Of a stretch of 60,019 nt of DNA, positions 28,168 to 36,400 are shown piece after piece. The stretch's first letter is position 1. Each line of letters begins with the position of its first letter. Under the pieces are notes generated by a model. It was not told where the DNA came from. It saw only the letters and a program-made list of their open reading frames with translations, and ran no database searches. Position numbers and translations under genes: made by a program. The DNA is from a virus: positions 1-60,019 of IMG/VR virus record IMGVR_UViG_3300015171_000004; one strand, 5' to 3'.

Positions 28168-29566
28168 TCTCGAAATCGCCTCTCGACTGTTTGCGCACTA
28201 CATCTAGGTACACATGTGACACCGATACAACGCCCTTGCTATCGTTGACCGTCATAAGAGTCTGGGAGGGACGGTGAATGCTCTTGTGGGCGCTTAGTAC
28301 GTACGGAGACGTGGGTGGGAAAGAACCGTTCACTACACACATCGTATCGTACCCCGTATTGAACTGTACGGCGTTATGGAAGTGACCAATGACGTACACG
28401 TCAATCACGCCCTCAAAATGCTGGTACTTGTTTACGGCAGTGATCATTGCGTTCATCGGTACACCAACCGCGCCGCCAGCACCCCGGATGCTAGATCCGT
28501 GTTCAAACAGGACATTCAGGTCTCCAACCTGGGTTACAGCGTAGATGCTTTCGTGGTTAGTGAGAGTCACGCGACCGGCGCCAATTGGTCCCTCTAGTAT
28601 CTGTCTTGCAACCTCGCCAGCCATCCAGTCATACGAGCTAGCTGGGTCAATTTCGGCAAGCCCGCCGAGTCCTGCTTTTTGGCTTGTGCGTGCATGGTTT
28701 CCAGACACACGTTCCACTTGCACTTCGGCAACGAATGGTAGGAGCGAGGCGACGAACTGCGCCAACAAGCGACCGTATGCAACCGACTGTTTGACCGCGA
28801 TAGGCCCAACGAAACGATGCTGTGATGGGCGCATATCGTCACCGTCAACGTCGTCACCTAAGTCAAGAATGATCAACTTGCGAAACTGCTGTTTAATGGA
28901 CTCCTTAACGACGCCTGCATGCAGCATCTCAAACTGGCGCTCCGCATCTTTGGAGGTGTATTCGTATCCGCTAGTGAGGCGGGCAGGAACATGCATGCCG
29001 TAGTGTACATCTGAGATGATAAGCAAGCCGACATTCTCACTGTGTTCGTTGTTGTAAGCAATCAATTTGGGTGTCTCAACACGTGCCGATACGCTTCTAA
29101 CGGACTCGGTGTACTGACGACGAACTGCCTCACGCTGCGCAAGTTCCCGAAGCTCCCTAACGCTTTCCATATTGGCAAGCTTATCACCGTACTCTTGTAC
29201 CGCGTCTTCGGTGTCTTGGCTTACGGCCATCTGCATTAGCTTGTCACCCAACTCCCTGACCTGCTCGGCAGTCGTTCCCTGCTGTTGTGCGTACAGAGGA
29301 TAGGAGGTGTCTGCGGTGATATTTACCTTGATATCGGATGGTGATGTGTACCGTGCATCCTCGTGACCCTGCACAAAGTCAAAGCCCCTTGTGTCTTCGG
29401 TTACTGCTTTCTTCGCGGCAGACTCTGCATAGTGTGCCTTGACGATATTCTTAGCGGCGTGTCTGGTTACTCCAAAGGCGCGGCCCAGGTCTGCATACGA
29501 TAGCTTAGGGTTGCCATCGAACATGTTTACTAGTTGTTTTGCAATCTGGTTATATTTACTGGACAT
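28160..29566 (-). CDS. HTH-metallophosphoesterase (SbcD/Mre11-like), 468 aa
   Basis: Calcineurin-like metal motifs occur in order: SDVHYG (about residue 186), LGDDVDG (about 238), SGNHART (about 288), and VIGHFH (about 395). The N-terminal 60 residues look like a helix-turn-helix (YADLGRAFGVTRHAAKNIV), followed by a coiled linker. Such phage proteins are probable DNA nucleases or phosphatases acting in replication or repair. No SbcC/Rad50 partner is seen. Start is ATG 29566; a TTG at 29590 is close to the promoter. Confidence 0.8.
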   Translation of the reverse strand: MSSKYNQIAKQLVNMFDGNPKLSYADLGRAFGVTRHAAKNIVKAHYAESAAKKAVTEDTRGFDFVQGHEDARYTSPSDIKVNITADTSYPLYAQQQGTTAEQVRELGDKLMQMAVSQDTEDAVQEYGDKLANMESVRELRELAQREAVRRQYTESVRSVSARVETPKLIAYNNEHSENVGLLIISDVHYGMHVPARLTSGYEYTSKDAERQFEMLHAGVVKESIKQQFRKLIILDLGDDVDGDDMRPSQHRFVGPIAVKQSVAYGRLLAQFVASLLPFVAEVQVERVSGNHARTSQKAGLGGLAEIDPASSYDWMAGEVARQILEGPIGAGRVTLTNHESIYAVTQVGDLNVLFEHGSSIRGAGGAVGVPMNAMITAVNKYQHFEGVIDVYVIGHFHNAVQFNTGYDTMCVVNGSFPPTSPYVLSAHKSIHRPSQTLMTVNDSKGVVSVSHVYLDVVRKQSRGDFENV

Positions 29567-29600
29567 GTTTTCTACTTTCTTGCTATTCAATTTCTCTCAC

Positions 29601-29633
29601 TAGTACTAACGTGCGTCCCTGCAAGATTATTCC
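29601..29633 (-). promoter_or_regulatory. Middle promoter, ECF-like
   Basis: Minus strand: GGAAT (29629-29633), 18 bp, GTT (29608-29610) within GTTAGTACTA. Heads the metallophosphoesterase operon. Confidence 0.85.
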
Positions 29634-29634
29634 A

Positions 29635-30090
29635 CTACTTTTTGTTGGCTCTCTTCTGCCAAAAGTTTTTCTCATAGGTATCGGACTTAAAAATGTCTTC
29701 AATGCGTCCATTCTTCTCGTTGTATGTGTATCCCTCAAGTTCCGGTAACTCTTCCCAAACTGTCAGGAAACAGGTCATTTCATCTTCGGTGGCTCTGAAT
29801 GTGGTTATGGCATGATAGCCAAGTTCCCTAAAATGATCTACCATATCGTTACGCATCGTTGCCGGAATAACTACGGTGGTGTATGCGAACGGGCCTGTGT
29901 CCTTCTGGCTCAATCCGAAAAACACCATATCCGTGTAGGTACTGCGGCTTAACTGTGGCTCACGTGTTCCCGGCCTTCCGATAAGTTCATCTATCTGTTT
30001 TTTCATCGTTGCGTCCATCTCGTTTATGTTCTCCCATTTCTTTCTTGCTAAATCTATCCGTTTGTTTAGTCGTCTTCGTTTCCGTGTCAA
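29635..30090 (-). CDS. Hypothetical protein, 151 aa
   Basis: The likely start is TTG 30090, behind AGAGAGAAACA; ATG 30018 (GGGAGAA upstream) is an alternative. The first 25 residues are strongly basic (TRKRRRLNKR), the rest alpha/beta. Single gene between two middle promoters. No family recognised. Confidence 0.6.
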   Translation of the reverse strand: MTRKRRRLNKRIDLARKKWENINEMDATMKKQIDELIGRPGTREPQLSRSTYTDMVFFGLSQKDTGPFAYTTVVIPATMRNDMVDHFRELGYHAITTFRATEDEMTCFLTVWEELPELEGYTYNEKNGRIEDIFKSDTYEKNFWQKRANKK

Positions 30091-30104
30091 TGTTTCTCTC
30101 TCAC

Positions 30105-30137
30105 TAATACTAACGCATGCCGTGGGCGGATTATTCC
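30105..30137 (-). promoter_or_regulatory. Middle promoter, ECF-like
   Basis: Minus strand: GGAAT (30133-30137), 18 bp, GTT (30112-30114) within GTTAGTATTA. Drives the 151-aa gene. Confidence 0.85.
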
Positions 30138-30661
30138 ATCAGTTAGAAACAGGTGCACCAATGCGCCCAAGGACAAGTATACCATAGCGGTTGTGTCGTG
30201 TATAGGGTGGTGTGTTCGCATGCGTGTGTACGTGTGTATACGAGAAAGCATAGTAGCGTTGATGAGAGGGTTGTCAGGGGCTTCGTGTGGTCAAAGTGGT
30301 ATGATTATGGGTCTATGCATTTACAGGCCATCTCTTGACCGTCTCATTAGATATATAACTGAGGCGAATGATTTGGATGAAAACCATAACGAATGTTTCC
30401 CCTTAGTAAACCCCTTCTCTCCGGTTGACTACCTAAGTATAATAGTATTCTTGTATCTTGTCAAGGGTATATATTATGGAAGATATATAGTATACATATT
30501 GGAGTAAGGATAGTCCTATATCTATAGATATTATACTGGGATATATATATAGTCTTATATTTGGGAGTAAGAGTTATGGAAGATACATAGTGAGGATACA
30601 TATCTACAATCCTTATATTGTGAGGATATAAAGCCCTGATATATGGGTATTTTATATTGGA
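30138..30661. other. AT-rich non-coding region with degenerate repeats, possible replication origin or control region
   Basis: No convincing gene. It lies at the only divergence point of transcription. The part from about 30430 to 30670 is very AT-rich and has four ATATTGGAG-like motifs (30496-30508, 30557-30571, 30615-30628, 30654-30667) and two copies of TTATGGAAGATAYATAGT (from 30474 and from 30574). The last motif overlaps the promoter of the antirepressor gene. Iteron-like repeats in an AT-rich gap next to replication genes fit an origin or a multi-site operator. Confidence 0.4.
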
Positions 30662-30694
30662 GGAATATTTCATCTCTCGCATACGTTGGTATTA
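30662..30694 (+). promoter_or_regulatory. Middle promoter, ECF-like, plus strand
   Basis: GGAAT (30662-30666), 18 bp, GTT (30685-30687) within GTTGGTATTA. Upstream of the Rha-like gene. Confidence 0.8.
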
Positions 30695-30750
30695 ATGTGA
30701 GGGAAAGTACCCCACAATTAAAATGAAAGAAAGAAAGAAAAGAGAAAACA

Positions 30751-31479
30751 ATGACAAACGAACTTACCATTATTGAAGTAAACAATGAGAGCCGTATTGA
30801 TAGCCGGTTGGTTGCTGCTAGGTTGGAAGTTGACCACAAAGTGATTAAGGAAAATATTAGAGAGTACAAGTCAGCTTTTGAGACGCTCGGCTCACTGCCC
30901 CCTCTTGAAACGGCGGCAGTCAAAGAAGAGGGCGCAAGAGGGACTAAATACGCAACCTACTACATGTTGAATGAAGATCAATCGGTCTTTCTCATAACGC
31001 TATCGAGAAACACTAGCGCAGTGGTTGGTGCTAAGTTGGCAGTGACCCAGGCATTCAGTCAAGCACGCAAACAACCCGCCAAAGTAGACTTCAGTAACCT
31101 TACTACTGATCAAATGGACATGTTTGTGGGAGTCGTGAGCCAGGCAAAGATAGATAAGCTGGGGAGAATTGAGGCTGAGAAACAACTATCCATAGCAGCA
31201 CCCAAAGCCAGCAAGTGGGAGAAGTTTCTCGATACAGAAGGGTACATATCCTCCAACGAATTAGCAAAGCTGCTGGGGCTTAGAAGAAATAAGATGTTAT
31301 CGTCATTCCGTGATAGTGGTATTCTCACCAACACCAACCTAGCCACACAGTCTATGATCGACCGACATCCCGATTTTTTCAAGGTTGGAGTGACCGAAGA
31401 CGGCTATGCATACACGCGATACTCCGCAAGGTTCATCGACTGGTACACCACAAAGCAGGGGATGACATTGGTCTCGTAA
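30751..31479 (+). CDS. Rha-type / KilAC antirepressor-like regulator, 242 aa
   Basis: The N-terminal part has the phage Rha pattern (DSRLVAARLEVDHKVIKENI, then YYMLNEDQSVFLITLSRN, residues about 13-90). The C-terminal part fits the KilAC/ANT domain (KWEKFLDTEGYISSNELAKL, residues about 150-185). Such proteins counter prophage repressors or regulate the lytic switch. ATG 30751 follows GAAAGAAAAGAGAAAACA. One of two plus-strand genes, beside the AT-rich gap. No matching repressor or integrase was recognised, so the phage's lifestyle stays open. Confidence 0.85.
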   Translation: MTNELTIIEVNNESRIDSRLVAARLEVDHKVIKENIREYKSAFETLGSLPPLETAAVKEEGARGTKYATYYMLNEDQSVFLITLSRNTSAVVGAKLAVTQAFSQARKQPAKVDFSNLTTDQMDMFVGVVSQAKIDKLGRIEAEKQLSIAAPKASKWEKFLDTEGYISSNELAKLLGLRRNKMLSSFRDSGILTNTNLATQSMIDRHPDFFKVGVTEDGYAYTRYSARFIDWYTTKQGMTLVS

Positions 31480-31481
31480 AT

Positions 31482-31514
31482 GGAATAACCTGGGGACGGG
31501 AAACGTTAGTATTA
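31482..31514 (+). promoter_or_regulatory. Middle promoter, ECF-like, plus strand
   Basis: GGAAT (31482-31486), 18 bp, GTT (31505-31507) within GTTAGTATTA. It begins 3 bp after the antirepressor stop and stands in tandem with an early boxed promoter, both pointing at the exported protein. Confidence 0.85.
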
Positions 31515-31521
31515 GTGAGGT

Positions 31522-31589
31522 TAGTACAAATGGTTCTCTCCCCATAGTACTATTGCCTCATTGACCTAGCGGAATAAATGCCGTATAAC
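31522..31589 (+). promoter_or_regulatory. Early boxed promoter, class I (two boxes), plus strand
   Basis: Distal TAGTACA (31522-31528), proximal TAGTACT (31545-31551) 23 bp on, 9 bp, -35 TTGACC (31561-31566), 17 bp, -10 TATAAC (31584-31589). It is the only boxed promoter on the plus strand and outside 0-18.2 kb. Confidence 0.85.
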
Positions 31590-31644
31590 TAGTACATAGA
31601 AACAAGTTACGGAACACACAATAAAGAAAGAAGTGGAAAACACA

Positions 31645-32469
31645 GTGAACAAAATTTACGCAACAATCGCAGGCATTCTCATCACACTAACATTCATTCT
31701 ATCGTCCGGTATCGGTCAGGCACACGCGGCAACCGGAGCATCATTTAGCATGCGCCCAACGCACGGCAACCCCGGTGACACCAATTCGATGTACTACTTT
31801 GTCATTAACGGCTCCGCTGGGGACGTAGTCTCGAATAGCTTGCACGTATTCAATGCTGGTGGTTCATACGGGCAGGCAACACTTAAGCCAACCGACGCAA
31901 CGACAATGCAGTATGGAGGGATCGCGTTCCCAACCACTACTCCGGTCGCGGTTGGTACATGGATATCCCCGCTGCCCTCTGTCGTCTCTCTTAATGCCGT
32001 CTCTAGTACCGACATTCCTTTTACCGTTTCGATACCTAGCGACGCCACAGCAGGGTTACATATGGGCGGCGTAGTTCTACAGCCTGTGGTTCCATCCAGC
32101 AACGGAGTTTTAAAGACAGTCGGCCAGATGGCTATCCCCGTTATGGTGAATGTTTCAGGCCCGCTAAACAACTCTCTTGTGTCTAACGGAAAAGCATCGT
32201 ACAGCGTGAATGGCACGTACACATCTGTGGGTCTTCCTATCCTTAATGCCGGGAACACGCTCCTGCATCCATCTATCACCGCCACAGTGTACGACCACAA
32301 CGGAGTAGCGGTTACGAATATCACACGAAACATTCTAGCAATGCTTCCTGGTTCATCCATGACATACCCGGTGTCGTTGAATGCGCCAAGCGGAACATAC
32401 AAGATTGACGCGACCCTCACATACGAGGGCGGAAATGTTCTCCACTTATTCAAGTGTTTCACTGTCTAG
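31645..32469 (+). CDS. Exported beta-sandwich protein, WxL-associated DUF916-like, 274 aa
   Basis: The start is put at GTG 31645 because GTGGAAAACACA precedes it, as in sister genes; a GTG at 31633 is the alternative. Signal peptide: NKIYATIAGILITLTFILSS, cleavage near AHA. The mature part has two Ig-like beta domains with the feel of bacterial DUF916 (residual RPTHGNPGDTNSMYYF, HMGGVVL, MAIPVMVNV), proteins known to bind cell-wall surface partners. The long C-terminal anchor seen in the bacterial family is absent, so it may be secreted. Dual promoters suggest use both early and mid infection. Confidence 0.6.
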   Translation: MNKIYATIAGILITLTFILSSGIGQAHAATGASFSMRPTHGNPGDTNSMYYFVINGSAGDVVSNSLHVFNAGGSYGQATLKPTDATTMQYGGIAFPTTTPVAVGTWISPLPSVVSLNAVSSTDIPFTVSIPSDATAGLHMGGVVLQPVVPSSNGVLKTVGQMAIPVMVNVSGPLNNSLVSNGKASYSVNGTYTSVGLPILNAGNTLLHPSITATVYDHNGVAVTNITRNILAMLPGSSMTYPVSLNAPSGTYKIDATLTYEGGNVLHLFKCFTV

Positions 32470-32484
32470 TCAGAGGATAACACA

Positions 32485-32516
32485 AAAGGGACGCCCCATA
32501 AAACAGGCGTCCCTTT
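32485..32516. terminator. Bidirectional terminator between convergent genes
   Basis: AAAGGGACGCC (32485-32495) and GGCGTCCCTTT (32506-32516) form an 11-bp stem with A and T tracts on both sides. Ends the plus-strand gene at 32469 and the late minus-strand operon at 32529. Confidence 0.9.
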
Positions 32517-32528
32517 CTTGCTTCATCG

Positions 32529-32966
32529 CTATTTTATAGGATGCGTTGCGAAGAAATACACAAGCCCCAGCACAACGGAAAGGACCGATATAATAGCAGA
32601 TATGAGACATCCGCCAGCGCTGATTGCAATACCTATCCAGCCACGCACACCGTTAGGAGACTCTTCAATCTTCGTCACGCGCCGCTCTATGGAGTTGTAG
32701 GCGTCAAGACTAACCTTCTCGCTTAGCGCATGCTCCATAGGGGCTATCTTACTGACTGCTGCCTGAATGGCTATCTTCAGTTCATTCTGTGAGTTGGTAA
32801 GATCTTTCATCTGTACGTCAATCGATGTCTCGATTGAAGTCAGTTTGTTCTCCATCTTGTTTTCAAAGTTACGAAAATCCTGGGTGTTTAGGTAGTTTTG
32901 TAAGTCAACGTTGCTAGCGTTATGGCCGTTGTTCTGTCTGCCCCCTCCCTGTTGTCTGCTATTCAT
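32529..32966 (-). CDS. Coiled-coil protein with C-terminal membrane segment, 145 aa
   Basis: A Gln/Asn-rich start, then about 90 residues of coiled coil, and a final hydrophobic segment (AISAGGCLISAIISVLSVVLGLVYFF) just before the C-terminus. This is XhlA-like in build. Last gene of the tail module; it could be a tail-associated or accessory lysis membrane protein. Mirrors the 11569-11922 gene. Confidence 0.6.
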   Translation of the reverse strand: MNSRQQGGGRQNNGHNASNVDLQNYLNTQDFRNFENKMENKLTSIETSIDVQMKDLTNSQNELKIAIQAAVSKIAPMEHALSEKVSLDAYNSIERRVTKIEESPNGVRGWIGIAISAGGCLISAIISVLSVVLGLVYFFATHPIK

Positions 32967-32990
32967 CGGTTTATCTTTCTTCTACAATGC

Positions 32991-33470
32991 TTAACTAAAT
33001 GTATCGGTTCTTACTATGGTTAGTGTTTGGGCGCTTGTCTTGGATAGCGGGAATGGACTGCCGGGAACAACCCGCGCTATCATAACCCCGCTATTTGCCG
33101 CTGACTTTGCGCTGGGGCTTGCGAACCACCCAACTTCGCGCAGTGTGTATCCGTTCGCTTGCGTCGTGCTAAAAACCGCAGTGCTAGTCATAACGCCCGT
33201 ACCCCCGGCGCCGTATGCTGTGATGGCGTTTCTATACACCTCTGTTACCAGCGTGCGTTGAGATACCGACGCCGTTGTGCTGTCGGTGCCAAGAGCGCAA
33301 TAGCGTATCTTCGTGTCAGCGACGGCCCCCCTAGCGCAGTCCCTTTGGAGGTTACGACCGCTATCTACGATAAGATTGTATCCCTCCCATATGCGTGTGA
33401 CAATCCCGGTCTCTTCGTCGGTTAGGTCAACTGTGATGTATCCGCTTCGTTTCTGGTATTCGTTAATCAT
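32991..33470 (-). CDS. Probable tail/baseplate accessory protein, 159 aa
   Basis: Beta-rich, with a GYTLREVGWF motif seen in phage tail-fibre-like proteins. ATG 33470 follows GAGGAAGCA. Position after the large distal tail protein supports a tail role; no exact family is assigned. Confidence 0.55.
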   Translation of the reverse strand: MINEYQKRSGYITVDLTDEETGIVTRIWEGYNLIVDSGRNLQRDCARGAVADTKIRYCALGTDSTTASVSQRTLVTEVYRNAITAYGAGGTGVMTSTAVFSTTQANGYTLREVGWFASPSAKSAANSGVMIARVVPGSPFPLSKTSAQTLTIVRTDTFS

Positions 33471-33495
33471 TGCTTCCTCGTTTCTTTCCTTTGCG

Positions 33496-36400
33496 CTAGG
33501 TTATGGTGTAGGTTACGCTCTCAGATTGCGCTATGCCCTCGCTAAAGGTTAGGCTATTGCTTACAATTGTTCCCGTACCCAGGTTGATGTTAGCAATACT
33601 GCTAACGGTGGATAATTTGCCTATGGCACGCTCCCACGACCCGGTTAGAGGGCCGTTCGTTGCTTGCACATCAAAGTATAGCAACGGCCAGTCGTCGGTC
33701 ACGTCAACCTTCTCGACTACGAATTGAGTCTCCGTTATTCCATATTGAGGCAGGTATACTGTTATCATCATACCCGGTTTTATGGAATTATTCAAGGTTC
33801 TAAAGGTTATCTGTTGACCCTGCACACAAAACTCTGACATAAGACCGTTCGCAAGATCGTACGACGCCTGTAAGGTGAGTATGTTTGTACCATCGGTTAC
33901 CTCCTCCACAATGCCCGTACCAAATCCCTCGTTATTTTGCGTATATTGCACCTGTCCAGTGTCTACCACTTTCACCACCGTGTCATAGTACCCAACGTAC
34001 TTGACTAGCATCTTAGAGTTACCCTTTAGGATAACGCCGCTGGTGTCCTGGGATATCACGGTAGAACCTAGTTGCCAGTAAAAATCCTTGCCTCCATCCA
34101 CCCCAGATATCCCCACCGTCTTAACCACGTTATTCACGGTTATTCGTGGTGGTTGTGCTAGTGGATAGTTGGCATTCCATGATGTTTGATACCCATTCCC
34201 CACGAAGTTAAAGTTTTGTTCAGACGTGAGGTTCTTTCCGCCTACAACCCACTGATAATTTCGATAGAGGGGGTTTCCGAAGGTAACCTTCGGCAGTCCT
34301 ATGATATTGCCGCCGTGTACGATAACAGGCGCCCACCTTGACGCCCCGCCTTTATACCACAACACTCCGTCCGCATCGATGTTAGACCAAAAGTTAGACC
34401 GGGAAACAAGGTCTCGTATGCAGTCAGAAACGTACGCATAATTAAACGTCGCCTGATTGACCACAGGCCCAGCGTCGATCTGGTAAGGTCTCACACCAAA
34501 GTTTAGATCACTTACGTATGGAGTATAATCGGGGTCAGTGCTAGTGAAGTTTGCTTTGACACGTATGGTTTTAGATCCTATGTTGTTGCCGTACGGCATA
34601 ACTGCAAACGTCGTGACGACACCATGCGCCGGGTAACTCCCCGTACCATTTACCAGTCTCGGCCCGCCAACGCAAGAGACGGGGGGATAGGGATCTACCC
34701 ACTGATTGAGGATGATTTTTCCGTTTATCGTTACGGTGCATATCCCGTCAAAGTAGTCAATGATTAGTCTATGATAATCCCCGCGCTTCAGTTCGAAGGG
34801 TACGGTTACGCTGAAGTACTGCGTGCTTGCCGCCCACTTCTCAAACACAATCGTATTCTTGGTTATTCCTGGGTTTGCCGTGTGGTCGTCATTGCAGGTG
34901 ACATAGAACCATATTCCGCCCCCATATCCGGCCAATAGACCCAGGCCCTCTGCCTCTGTGAAGTCGAGATAGTACTTCGCGCTATCATACGACCCATAGT
35001 TGGTATACTTTATGGTTGCACTGCTCGTGCAGTCCATCGTAAGGTTATAGTTTACTTCGTCAACTATCCTATTCGTGAACGTCCCTAGCTGGGTGTAGTT
35101 CCCGGCTATGTCGTCGGTTGTGAAGTTGTCGATGAATGGGGTAGGCGACAAGCTAAGGTTAGGAATAGTTGATCCTGCTGTAACGCTCTGATAGGTGCTG
35201 CCGCCGTCCGTAGACGTAAACATGTTTAGCGTCTTTGTGCTATCGATGTTTCCCGGTTGCCACGATATGGTAGCGTTCCCGGCGCGTGGTATTGGCGTAA
35301 GGACTAGGGCGGACGATATCCACGTACCGCTAGTGCTGTAGGGAGCCAAGACGTAGTACGTTATGCCCGTTAGCGTCGGTGTAACCGTTGGGTCTAGCGT
35401 TGTCAGCGTGACCCTAAAGCGGACCTGAACGCCCGACAAGCTTTGACCGACCGTAAGGTTAGGGTTAACGACACCCCCATTGCTAACTAGTTGCCATGTT
35501 GACCCGCTATTGATGGAGGACTCCACTATCATAGCCGTGCTAAATGGAAGATTAGAACCCCATCCCACGATAGAAGTCTGGTACGTGCCAGCCGCCTGAA
35601 TGAAGTTATCTGCCGATGTCCATGTACCCTTGTAGACGCCCGCGATAGCCGGGGTGGTTGCGAGACACACAAGGTTCTGATATGTTGCGTACTTCTGAAG
35701 CGTGTCGGTGCTTGCCAGTATTAATCCTGACTTCGCGTTAGTTGTGTACGTGCTATCGGTTACTGTCATATACAAGGCACCGTCAACATACACGAGATGG
35801 GAGCTACCATTTATCTCGATACGGAGCCGCAGCATGGTGCCAGCCGCCCACGACGTTGTATTGGTTGATATGGTGGTTATTGCCCCGCCCGCACTGTTGT
35901 TTTGCCCCTTTACCAGCTTCATTCCGATGTTACTGCCCACCTCGTTAAAGAGCACGACGGCATAAGCAAAACATCCCTTATTTGCTGAGAACGCCGCCTG
36001 CGCAGTGTTGTATATAAGCCCCGTCCATTGATTTTGTGGTGGGAATGGAATGTCAACGCTAACGGTGTATGTGTGACCTGCTGTTATGGTGGGGATGTCA
36101 GCACAATACACGTACGTTTGCCCCTGGGCAGCCGTTCCGCTTCTTAGGCGCATGCCCTGATAAGCCTGCCCGGTATCGATAACAGAAGAACCCACTCCAT
36201 AGGTCGTTATATTTGGCGTTCCCTTTAGGTCAACCGTGTGAATGTCGAGAGTGAGGTTTCTATCCCCGAAGTCGTGCGTGTCTATCTTTGTTGTGCCTGT
36301 TCCCGACCAGTCGGTGCTTTGAAAAAGGGCGTTCACTACGTCCTGTTTCCCCGTACCGTTATATCTGTAGCTAGTTCTGATGTTACTCTGAAACCCATAT

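Noticed and set aside
30153-30507. Plus-strand ORFs in the 520-bp gap before the antirepressor gene
   Set aside because: No ribosome binding sites, odd composition (Val/Cys/Arg runs from GT-rich sequence) and overlap with each other and with repeats; treated as non-coding.
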